Below the pieces are notes generated by a model. That model did no database searches and was not told the origin of the DNA. It worked only from the letters and a program-made list of their open reading frames with translations. A stretch of 64,000 nucleotides of DNA from Motiliproteus sp036960175 (GTDB taxonomy: Bacteria > Pseudomonadota > Gammaproteobacteria > Pseudomonadales > Balneatricaceae): assembly GCA_036960175.1 (NCBI GenBank), contig JBALWH010000005.1, forward strand, positions 1 through 64,000. Direction: 5' to 3'. Position 1 is the stretch's first letter, and the number at the start of each line of letters is the position of its first letter. This document shows positions 56,438 to 64,000 of the stretch, piece after piece. The position numbers and the translations under genes are program-made.

Positions 56438-56869
56438 TTACCCATATTTCTTATCAGCCTGACTGCAAAAGGCATCGACCATGGCAATGGCAATCTGATT
56501 AAAGACCTTGCCCATGGCAATACTTGCCAGCTTACCGGAAAAATCAAAATCCAACTTCAAAGACACCTTACAGGCCTCGTCACTAAGCCGAGTAAAGGTC
56601 CAGCAACCCGTCAATGCCGAAAACGGCCCATCCACCAGCTCCATATGAATTTTCGCTGGCGATTCCAAGCGGTTGCAGGTAGTAAAGCTGTACTTCAACC
56701 CTGCCTTGGAGACATCCACCTTAGCCACCATCCGCTCATCGGTTCGCTCCACGATGCTAGCGCCTGAACACCAGGGAAGAAACTGCGGATAGCTGAGCAC
56801 ATCGTTAACCAGATCATACATCTGCTCATCGGTATGAAGCACCAAAGCACTACGATCAACCCGCCTCAT
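56438..56869 (-). CDS. ratA: RatA, START-domain (COQ10-like) protein
   Basis: A 143-residue START/SRPBCC protein (YDLVNDVLSYPQFLPWCSGA, LKYSFTTCNRLESPAKIHME, VFNQIAIAMVDAFCSQADKKY). Homologs were called a ribosome-association toxin in E. coli, while the related COQ10 proteins bind ubiquinone; which applies here is open. The first residue is MRRVDRSALV. It pairs with rnfH and lies next to smpB in gene neighbourhood, separated here by a transporter gene. Confidence 0.93.
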   Translation of the reverse strand: MRRVDRSALVLHTDEQMYDLVNDVLSYPQFLPWCSGASIVERTDERMVAKVDVSKAGLKYSFTTCNRLESPAKIHMELVDGPFSALTGCWTFTRLSDEACKVSLKLDFDFSGKLASIAMGKVFNQIAIAMVDAFCSQADKKYG

Positions 56870-56899
56870 CCAACCACCTGAACTTGCATCATTATGTAA

Positions 56900-58267
56900 T
56901 TAACCCTGAAATTTACTGTACAGATTGGCCACAAAAATCACTAACACCGCCACCGGGGCGATATAACGCAACAGAAAATGCCAGATAACAAATCCCGATA
57001 CACTGGCAAGCTTGAGTTCATCGCGACAGATTGCCAAAGAAATTTGCCAGCCGACAAAGATCGCAATCAGAAAACCACCCAGCGGCAGCAGCAAATTGGC
57101 AGTGACAAAATCTAGAAAATCAAAGAAGTTCATGCCGAATATCAGCCACTGACTGCCAATATTAAAGGATGCCAGAGCCCCCAGCCCCATCACCCACCCG
57201 ACCAGCCCAATCCACAAGCACGCACGCCGGCGGCTGATATTGTATTGCTCAACCAGCCAAGTAATACCCGGTTCCAACAGGGATATAGCAGAACTCCAGG
57301 CGGCGATAACCACCATCAAAAAGAACAGAAAGCCGAAGACCTGACCTCCTGGCATATTGCCAAAGGCCACCGGCAGGGTGACAAACATCAACCCAGGCCC
57401 GGCACCGGGATCCAGCTCATTTGCGAAGACAATGGGAAAAATTGACATCCCCGCCACCAACGCAACCACTGTGTCTAATACCGCAACGATGATAAGCGTT
57501 GATGCGATAGAGGCACCCTTGGGCATATAAGAGCCATAAACCATCATCGCCCCCATTCCCAAACTAAGGGTAAAAAAAGCATGTCCCAGAGCGGTTAACA
57601 CACCGTTCCAGCCGAGCTTGGAAAAATCAGTATCGAACAGAAAGTGCAGTCCCTGAGCAAAAGCGCCGGTGGTAGAAGCGTACAGCAACAGCAACAGCAG
57701 CAACACGAACAACGACGGCATCAGTACACGAACCGCCTGCTCCAGGCCTTTATTGACGCCCCGAATCAACACCCCCACGACCAACACCACAAAGGCGGAA
57801 TGCCAGATGGTTAAAGCCTGCGGATCAGCCAGCAGACTCTCAAACAAGGTACTGATCTGATCGCTACCGGCACCCGTAAAACTGCCATTAGCGGCATAAA
57901 ACATATAGGCCAACACCCAGCCGGCCACCACACTGTAAAAGGCAAAAATAAGAAAACCTGCCAAGGCACCGCCAATACCGATCCATGACCAGTGAGTCGA
58001 CACACCGGCCTCGACGGCGACTTCTCGGACCGAATGAACCGGGCTTTGGCGTCCACGACGTCCCAGCAGCACCTCTGCCATCAGAATGGGAACACCCACG
58101 GCGGCAATACAGACCAGATAGACCAGCACAAAGGCCCCGCCGCCATTTTCACCAACGATATAAGGGAACTTCCAGATATTACCCAGACCAACCGCAGAAC
58201 CGGTCGCCGCCAGGATAAACACCCAACGACTACTCCAGGAACCGCGTATAGAATCTTTTTCCTGCAT
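56900..58267 (-). CDS. Sodium-dependent transporter, NSS (SNF) family
   Basis: A 455-residue inner-membrane symporter with about eleven helices. The first helix region WSSRWVFILAATGSAVGLGN and IWKFPYIVGENGGGAFVLVY is the LeuT-like Na+ and substrate site. The helix-6 region holds AFFTLSLGMGAMMVYGSYMP. It couples Na+ to uptake of an amino acid or similar solute; the substrate is not evident. It stands between ratA (same strand) and smpB (opposite strand), where other gammaproteobacteria often have nothing. Confidence 0.93.
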   Translation of the reverse strand: MQEKDSIRGSWSSRWVFILAATGSAVGLGNIWKFPYIVGENGGGAFVLVYLVCIAAVGVPILMAEVLLGRRGRQSPVHSVREVAVEAGVSTHWSWIGIGGALAGFLIFAFYSVVAGWVLAYMFYAANGSFTGAGSDQISTLFESLLADPQALTIWHSAFVVLVVGVLIRGVNKGLEQAVRVLMPSLFVLLLLLLLYASTTGAFAQGLHFLFDTDFSKLGWNGVLTALGHAFFTLSLGMGAMMVYGSYMPKGASIASTLIIVAVLDTVVALVAGMSIFPIVFANELDPGAGPGLMFVTLPVAFGNMPGGQVFGFLFFLMVVIAAWSSAISLLEPGITWLVEQYNISRRRACLWIGLVGWVMGLGALASFNIGSQWLIFGMNFFDFLDFVTANLLLPLGGFLIAIFVGWQISLAICRDELKLASVSGFVIWHFLLRYIAPVAVLVIFVANLYSKFQG

Positions 58268-58445
58268 GAATTACTGCCTTATCAATGCAACCGAGTGCGA
58301 ATTTTATAGTATTGAATCAGCGAAACAAGCGCAGAACGGCGCTTTCTAGATTGATATCAAGCACAGCCAATCATGGATTAGCCGATGTCAACATCCCCAC
58401 ACCGACTCTCGCATTCACGGCATAGGCCCTATATAATCGCCGCCC

Positions 58446-58922
58446 ATGGCGAAAAAGAAATCAACATCCGACAGTAACGGCAACATCGCACGCAACAAGC
58501 GGGGCCGTTTTGACTACAGCATCGAGGAAACCTACGAGGCAGGCCTAGTGCTGACTGGCTGGGAAGTTAAAAGCTTACGCGCCGGTATGGGCCAGCTCAC
58601 TGACTCCTATATCCACCTGAAAAATGGTGAAGCCTGGCTCATAGGCGCTCACATTACGCCCCTGCAAACCGCTTCAACCCATGTCGTGGCAGAACCCAAT
58701 CGCTACCGCAAACTGCTACTCAACCGCCGCGAGCTGGCAAAGATTTTCGCCGCTACTGAGCAAAAAGGTTATACCTGTATTGCCTTAAGCCTTTACTGGA
58801 AAGGCAGCAACGTTAAATGTGAGATTGGCTTAGCCAAGGGTAAAAAAGCACACGACAAACGCGCCACCGAAAAAGAGCGTGACTGGGGACGCCAAAAACA
58901 ACGCATCATGGGGCGCGGCTAG
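58446..58922 (+). CDS. smpB: SsrA-binding protein SmpB
   Basis: A 158-residue RNA-binding beta-barrel protein for trans-translation. IARNKRGRFDYSIEETYEAG, LTGWEVKSLRAG and VAEPNRYRKLLLNRREL are family landmarks. The C-terminal basic tail (KKAHDKRATEKERDWGRQKQ) inserts in the mRNA channel of stalled ribosomes. It delivers tmRNA. No tmRNA gene is visible in the window. It diverges from the NSS transporter. Confidence 0.98.
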   Translation: MAKKKSTSDSNGNIARNKRGRFDYSIEETYEAGLVLTGWEVKSLRAGMGQLTDSYIHLKNGEAWLIGAHITPLQTASTHVVAEPNRYRKLLLNRRELAKIFAATEQKGYTCIALSLYWKGSNVKCEIGLAKGKKAHDKRATEKERDWGRQKQRIMGRG

Positions 58923-58930
58923 AACGCAGA

Positions 58931-60175
58931 TTAGCCGTCATGAGCTAAAGGAATAGTTAATGGCACGCGGATGTTAAACTGCACCCCCTGCCCCTGCTGG
59001 CTCTGGCATTCAATTTCACCCCCTAGCGTATCCGCCACCAGACACTGAATCACATGCAACCCTAGACCACTGCCGCCACCCTCGCGATTGCTGGTGAAGT
59101 ACTTATCGAACACTCGTTCCAGAAACTCCTCTGGTATGCCACAACCATCATCGCTGTAGGTCATATTAAGACCGTTTTCTCCGGCCTGAACCTGAAACCT
59201 CATCAGTCCGGCAGATTTATCTTTAAACCCATGAATCAACGAATTAATCACCAAATTGGTTACTATCCCTGCAAATGCCCCCGGATAACTGTCGATCTCC
59301 AGGTCTTCTGGACAATCGACCTCAACTTTATGATCCGTGTTCTTTAGCTTAGGACTCAGGGTCAGCAACACCTGTTCAATATACTCTTTGAGCTTAAATT
59401 TACTGGTTTCCTCCTGACACTGATCCACCACCACGCGGCGAAAACTCTGTATTAGCTTAACCGCCCGTTCGATATTGGAGACCGCAAGGCTGTTACTTTC
59501 CTGACTGATACTAAGATAGTCACTGAAATCCTGGCGTGTCAGCGTTCCGTCTGCAAACTTCCCCTGCAACTCCCTGTTTTCCTGAACAAGATTGCTCAAC
59601 GCGGTCAGGCTCACCCCCACCGGGGTTCCCACCTCATGGGCAAATTCACCCACCATCTCCCCCAATGATGCTAACAAGTTGTTACCGACCAACTGCTTCC
59701 GCTGCTCCGCCAGCGCCTGCAGGTTACTTTGATTGTGCTCGCGTAACTTCTCAATCAGCTCATCGCGGATTTGCAGCAAAGCCTGGGTCTGCAAGTGCGC
59801 CTGTGTACGGGCACAGACCTCTTCCTGACATACCGGCTTGGTGATGTAATCCACAGCCCCAATATGGAAGCCTTCGACCACATCCTGACTATCGGTTTTT
59901 CCAGTCACAAAAATCACCGGAATACTCCGCGTTTGCCGCAGCGACTTAAGCCTACGACAGGTCTCAAAACCATCCATTTCCGGCATCATCACATCCAGCA
60001 AAATCAAATCTGGCCGATCAAGGGTCGCCAGCTTGATTGCCTGCTCACCACTGGTAGCAAAAGAAACCTTATAACCTTGCTCTTCAAGAATCCGATTGAG
60101 CACATCGAGATTGGTCGGCATATCGTCTACTATCAGCACCTTATAACCCTGCAAGTTAATTGGCTCATTAGCCAT
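58931..60175 (-). CDS. Receiver-histidine kinase protein
   Basis: A 414-residue soluble protein. The receiver (1-125) has Asp near 57 (LILLDVMMPEMDGFETCRR) and YITKPV. After a coiled linker a HisKA-like helix has His near 179 (EFAHEVGTPVGVS), and an ATPase domain with DDGCGIPEEFLERVFDKYF and GGGSGLGLHV follows. It has no output domain, so it likely relays to another regulator. Its start overlaps the larger kinase by eight bases, so the two are coupled and likely partners. Domain layout is the same as the protein at 22741-24003. Confidence 0.9.
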   Translation of the reverse strand: MANEPINLQGYKVLIVDDMPTNLDVLNRILEEQGYKVSFATSGEQAIKLATLDRPDLILLDVMMPEMDGFETCRRLKSLRQTRSIPVIFVTGKTDSQDVVEGFHIGAVDYITKPVCQEEVCARTQAHLQTQALLQIRDELIEKLREHNQSNLQALAEQRKQLVGNNLLASLGEMVGEFAHEVGTPVGVSLTALSNLVQENRELQGKFADGTLTRQDFSDYLSISQESNSLAVSNIERAVKLIQSFRRVVVDQCQEETSKFKLKEYIEQVLLTLSPKLKNTDHKVEVDCPEDLEIDSYPGAFAGIVTNLVINSLIHGFKDKSAGLMRFQVQAGENGLNMTYSDDGCGIPEEFLERVFDKYFTSNREGGGSGLGLHVIQCLVADTLGGEIECQSQQGQGVQFNIRVPLTIPLAHDG

Positions 60176-62531
60176 GCCTGACCTCCTTAAGAGCGTCCAA
60201 TATTAATCCCGTATCGTAATTGCTCAGCATCAGCTCAAAATACGCGGCTAGCTTTTCGCCGTCATCACCCGTTTCCTGAAGCGCCATTAGTAGGCCTTTA
60301 AGGGCAGATATACGGTTGTATTGCGCCGCTTCCCAGAGCTGCAGATGCAACGATCCTGATATGGAAAATAGGGAAAAATCAACTTCCTCCAGATTTGCCG
60401 ATTCCGGCTCGACCTCGCGGTGATCGAAGCTGACATCCAGAAAGTCTTCTAGGCACTGATAGATCTCGGTAAAGCGGAAAGGTTTGGAAATATAGCGATC
60501 GAACCCCAGCTCGACGTAGTGGCTGACCTCATGAGCCATGCTAAAGGCCGAGATAGCCACACATGGCAGCGCCTTAGAGTCATATTGCTGGCGAATGATT
60601 CCAATGGCCTCATCACCGCGCATAACGGGCATTCTGATATCCATAAAAGCAATATCAATAGCGCCTGCGGCAATGGTATCCAATGCTTCCTTGCCGTTTG
60701 TAGCTTCTTCTACTTCGGCACCTATATCCTCCAGCGTTCGCCTTAAAACGTCACGGTTGGTTTTCACATCATCGACAACCAAGGCGCGAACAACGCAGCC
60801 TTGGTGCAGATGCAACACCTGTCGGCTATCGTTTTTTCTGACCACCAGCTCGCCCTCAGCCAGCGGCAAATCTATGGTGAAAAAGAAGTGACTGCCTTGG
60901 TTGTCCTTGGACTCTAATTTCAGCTTGCTACCCATCAATTCTAATTGTTTGGAGGCGATCGACAGCCCCAGCCCAGTACCACCGCGATTGAAGCCCTGCT
61001 GACCCTGGTAAAAAGCTTTAAACAATAACGTCTGATCCTCCGCAGAAATACCAGGCCCCGTATCAATCACCTCAAAATGGTAGCGATTGGGCTCAAAGCG
61101 TTGCAGCTTTAAGGTAACAGAACCCCTATCCGTAAACTTTACGGCGTTGCCTAACAGATTAATCAGAATCTGACGCAGTTTACCTTGGTCACCGACCACC
61201 GGCTGATAGGCGGCGCAGTCATTTTCGATGTTCCAATAGAGGCTTTTCTGGCTACAGCGATGATCAAACAGCATCCCTACATCACGAACCATTGCCGCCA
61301 GATCAAACATCACCAGCTCCAGCTCCATGGCGCCCGCCTCAATTTTCGACAGATCCAGGACATCGTTGATCACATCCAGCAGATGCTCCCCGGCGCTATG
61401 CACATGCTCCATGGTCTGCAACTGGTCAGCATGCAGGCGTTGATCTCGTTGCAGCAGTTGTGAATAACCGAGAATGGCATTCATCGGGGTACGAATCTCA
61501 TGGGACATATTCGCCAGAAACATACTCTTGGCGCGACTGGCGGACTCGGCCTCCTGTTTCGCTCGTTCGAGCTCCTCGGTGCGGCGCTGCACCCGCTCCT
61601 CCAATGAGCGATTAACGCCTGACAAATGCTCCAGCAACAGTGCGTTTTCATAGGCAATAGAGAATTTTCCAGCGGTCACCTCCAGCAACCGAACTTCCCA
61701 TTCATCAAGGGCCGGATAGTTATCAAAGTAGAGGCCTACGGGATCTCCCCACTGCATTCGATTCAGCAGTAACAGGCAGCGCTGATTGTCATAACAGGAT
61801 TGACCGCTAGCAACGCTGCAGCGAAGCCATTGCAGAGCCTCCTCATTAAGCTCTACCGACGTTCCATCATGACGTTTAATCCGTAACTCTTCGCCACAGG
61901 GAACCACTGAATAGCCATTAATCATCGAATCGCAACTGAGGGTTAATGGCAGACGTCGGTGCAAGACTTGTAATGACTTTTGGATAAACTCCTCGCCGCT
62001 ATGAATATCGTGCAGCTCGCTCGCCGCTTCGACGATCTTCATCAACCCTTGGTAGGCCGACTCCTTCTGACGCAGATCACGATAATTACGCAGACTGGCT
62101 ATCACCGTCGTGCACAAAGCAGTACTGGTCAGCTCAGCCTTGGGCTTGTAGTCATTGATATCGTAATTGAGGATGACATCTCGTTCTGGTGCCATTCCTG
62201 GCTGCCCGGTACGAAGCACGATACGCACCAGCTTATTGTTCAGGTCTTCACGGATCGCCTTTGCCACTTGAAGTCCGGCGTCATCAGTTTCCATCACCAC
62301 ATCCAGAAGGATCAGTGCGGTATCGGGGAATTGCTGCAGCTTTTGCAGAGCTTCTTGACCACTAAAGGCAGGTTCAAATAGCAGCGGTCGTCCAGCAAAC
62401 TTGAGACGCTGCAATACCAGCCGGGTGACTTTGTGAATTTCAGCATCGTCGTCAACCACCAGAACCCGCCAAGGCTCGGCATCGGCTGTTACTTCAACAG
62501 CCTTAGTTTCGGCCGCAAACAGGTCTTGCAT
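60168..62531 (-). CDS. DUF3369-type receiver / hybrid histidine kinase
   Basis: A 787-residue soluble protein. The N-terminal receiver-like domain has Asp near 77 (LILLDVVMETDDAG), and the signature LRTGQPGMAPERDVILNYDI is that of the DUF3369 family. The DUF3369 region follows (about 160-300). A HisKA domain has His near 344, then the ATPase boxes (DTGPGIS, GGTGLGLS) and a final receiver with Asp near 628 (AFMDIRMPVMRGDE). No HPt or DNA-binding part is seen. ATG 62531 is preferred over 62618 because GGGAGGG lies nine bases upstream and the extra 29 residues look unlike the family. Confidence 0.9.
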   Translation of the reverse strand: MQDLFAAETKAVEVTADAEPWRVLVVDDDAEIHKVTRLVLQRLKFAGRPLLFEPAFSGQEALQKLQQFPDTALILLDVVMETDDAGLQVAKAIREDLNNKLVRIVLRTGQPGMAPERDVILNYDINDYKPKAELTSTALCTTVIASLRNYRDLRQKESAYQGLMKIVEAASELHDIHSGEEFIQKSLQVLHRRLPLTLSCDSMINGYSVVPCGEELRIKRHDGTSVELNEEALQWLRCSVASGQSCYDNQRCLLLLNRMQWGDPVGLYFDNYPALDEWEVRLLEVTAGKFSIAYENALLLEHLSGVNRSLEERVQRRTEELERAKQEAESASRAKSMFLANMSHEIRTPMNAILGYSQLLQRDQRLHADQLQTMEHVHSAGEHLLDVINDVLDLSKIEAGAMELELVMFDLAAMVRDVGMLFDHRCSQKSLYWNIENDCAAYQPVVGDQGKLRQILINLLGNAVKFTDRGSVTLKLQRFEPNRYHFEVIDTGPGISAEDQTLLFKAFYQGQQGFNRGGTGLGLSIASKQLELMGSKLKLESKDNQGSHFFFTIDLPLAEGELVVRKNDSRQVLHLHQGCVVRALVVDDVKTNRDVLRRTLEDIGAEVEEATNGKEALDTIAAGAIDIAFMDIRMPVMRGDEAIGIIRQQYDSKALPCVAISAFSMAHEVSHYVELGFDRYISKPFRFTEIYQCLEDFLDVSFDHREVEPESANLEEVDFSLFSISGSLHLQLWEAAQYNRISALKGLLMALQETGDDGEKLAAYFELMLSNYDTGLILDALKEVRHG

Positions 62532-62686
62532 CAGGGCGCCCTCCCAACAGATGAACGCCAGATGCTCTGCAGAAAAAGGCGAACCGAATGATCGCCAATC
62601 ACCACAGACGAAATTCAACGGGTATCAACCAGTATAGTCATCTATACAGACTAACCAGACATACAGAAGGCAGTCTCCAATGTTTT

Positions 62687-63085
62687 TTATCGCTCGTTAA
62701 AAACCAGCTGTTGCAGCAATTGCTGCCACTTCACTACTTGTTCGGGGGTTGCGCCCTCAATAACCACCTGTTTCTCTTTATGGCCCTGAAGATTAATCTG
62801 CAATAGTCGCTCTTCCTGGTCCTTATGATTCACATCCAACGCCCTTTCGATCCCGATCACCTGCTGAAATCCAAGCCGCAGATAACGATCCGGATAGATC
62901 ACCGCCAGCTGTTGCTGACTAGCATCGACCAGCATGATCGGGTCGGATGCCAGACGTTGATCAGCCCGAAACCCTTCAGCCTGCAGGCGATCAATAAGAT
63001 GGTCGGTACGTTGCTTGTTATAAAAAACCAAGGCCGCGATAATAATTAGCACGACGAGTATCAGCAATGTCTTGTTATTCCGCAT
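62687..63085 (-). CDS. Small membrane-anchored hypothetical protein
   Basis: A 132-residue protein with one N-terminal helix (KTLLILVVLIIIAALVFYN) and a soluble domain of about 105 residues that likely faces the periplasm. The soluble part alternates strands and helices and has no motif I know. GGAGG six bases before the ATG is a strong ribosome site. It is on the same strand as the kinase pair, 155 bp upstream of it, but a promoter-like gap separates them. Confidence 0.7.
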   Translation of the reverse strand: MRNNKTLLILVVLIIIAALVFYNKQRTDHLIDRLQAEGFRADQRLASDPIMLVDASQQQLAVIYPDRYLRLGFQQVIGIERALDVNHKDQEERLLQINLQGHKEKQVVIEGATPEQVVKWQQLLQQLVFNER

Positions 63086-63237
63086 ATTTCCTCCGCTGCC
63101 TGACTGAAACTATAAATGCCGACGCCAGCTTGGGCTATAAAAGAACTAAAGTCTTTCTAGCGCAACCCGCTATGCTTTCTAAAAAGACCCTGAGGGTTAA
63201 CGCTACCAGGACCATCGCCAACAACACAGGAGATGTC

Positions 63238-64000
63238 GTGACCACGCCTACCCCAACGACTGCCATAAATTTGGACAACCCGCTGCAGGTTCTCAAATCG
63301 GTTTTTGATTGCGCCGGTCTAGGCTTAGTCGTTTGTAATCAACAGGGGCGCATAAAAGAGGTCAATTCGACGTTAGAGCAGATGTTCGAGTTCCCCGACG
63401 GTCATTTACAGGAGCAATCCCTAGAATTGCTCTGGCATGGCCCTAGCGAAAAAGACAAATACCGGACCTTTCTGAGCCATATCAAGCAACAACAGGGCTG
63501 GCAGGGGGAGGTCCTCAGCAAAACCTACAAAGGCAGAATATTCCCGGTCAGCATGCGCTGGTTGGTGCTCGATACCCCGGAGAGCTACTGTATCGGCATT
63601 ATTCAAGATCTGACCGAACGGCGCCGCTGGCAGTCACAATTACTGGAAGAAAAGGAACGCGCTGAGCGCTATCTGGACATTTCCCAAGCCATGATCCTGT
63701 CTCTCGGCACCGATGGTTGTATTCTGGAAATTAACCGCCGCGGTTGTGAGATCCTAGGCTATCCCGAGCAAACCATTATTGGCCAAAATTGGTTCACCTT
63801 TGCTATACCTGAGCCATCGCGCCGGGAACAACTCGCCCTGCATGAGCGCCTGCTGGCAGAACAACTAAAACATCCTCAGGAAAGAGAAGGCACGGTCATT
63901 ACCGCGACGGGAGTAATTCGCAATATTATCTGGAACCACTCCCTAATCAGAAACGAGCTTAACGAAATCACCGGCACCCTGAGTTCCGGTCAGGACAACA
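63238..64000 (+). CDS. PAS-domain signalling protein, truncated by the window end
   Basis: Open to the last base, 254 residues visible. It starts at GTG 63238, with AGGAG five bases upstream, and reads VTTPTPTTAINLDNPLQVLK. A first PAS domain (about 18-130) has GLGLVVCNQQGRIKEVN and ends in IQDLTERRRWQ. After a helical linker a second PAS starts near 150 (SLGTDGCILEINRRGCEILG). The C-terminal effector (kinase, GGDEF or EAL) lies outside the window. It is divergent from the small membrane protein gene. Confidence 0.85.
   Translation, partial: MTTPTPTTAINLDNPLQVLKSVFDCAGLGLVVCNQQGRIKEVNSTLEQMFEFPDGHLQEQSLELLWHGPSEKDKYRTFLSHIKQQQGWQGEVLSKTYKGRIFPVSMRWLVLDTPESYCIGIIQDLTERRRWQSQLLEEKERAERYLDISQAMILSLGTDGCILEINRRGCEILGYPEQTIIGQNWFTFAIPEPSRREQLALHERLLAEQLKHPQEREGTVITATGVIRNIIWNHSLIRNELNEITGTLSSGQDN

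Noticed and set aside
1..64000. CRISPR arrays
   Set aside because: No regularly spaced repeats seen; the only short tandem repeats are in dptH and before pyk.

Overview
The window is chromosomal DNA of a gammaproteobacterium. The conserved blocks grpE-dnaK-dnaJ-dapB, carA-carB-greA, and recN / fur / bamE / rnfH / ratA / smpB, together with a type II pyruvate kinase, fit a Pseudomonadales/Oceanospirillales-like and probably marine organism. I cannot name the species from sequence alone.

Region 1 (1-14,475) is the right part of a genomic island. It carries a DNA phosphorothioation system. The C-terminal part of DndD and all of DndE lie on the + strand; dndB and dndC presumably lie left of the window. 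The restriction operon dptF-dptG-dptH is on the - strand. Two conspicuously AT-rich genes continue that operon: a DGQHR (DndB-like) protein and a GIY-YIG nuclease-fold protein. They converge on dndE with a 28-bp gap. The island ends with IS5-type transposase debris, a tyrosine recombinase, and a 55-bp 3' fragment of tRNA-Leu(CAA) that looks like the distal attachment site.

Region 2 (14,476-22,774) is an accessory zone. It holds an overlapping pair of unrecognised genes (214 and 968 aa), a truncated second integrase, a Bcr/CflA-type MFS exporter, a LysE-family exporter, and a decayed TauE/SafE permease with a frameshift and an in-frame stop.

Region 3 (22,741-36,259) is a five-gene signalling cluster on the - strand: a receiver-HD-GYP protein, three large hybrid histidine kinases that each end in receiver plus HPt domains (MASE3, PilJ-N-like and Cache-type inputs), and a receiver-kinase protein. 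It reads as a multi-input phosphorelay with c-di-GMP hydrolysis as one likely output.

Region 4 (36,638-41,034) holds pyk and the arsenate-detoxification set arsR-gapdh-arsJ. In the latter, arsenate is built into 1-arseno-3-phosphoglycerate and exported.

Region 5 (41,277-58,922) is core genome: two small hypothetical genes, greA, carB, carA, a thrombospondin-3/OmpA protein, dapB, dnaJ, dnaK, grpE (with a clear sigma-32 promoter), recN (with a LexA box), fur, bamE, rnfH, ratA, an NSS-family transporter and smpB.

Region 6 (58,931-64,000) is a second, smaller receiver/kinase pair of which the larger is of the DUF3369 type, a small membrane-anchored protein, and a PAS protein cut by the window edge.
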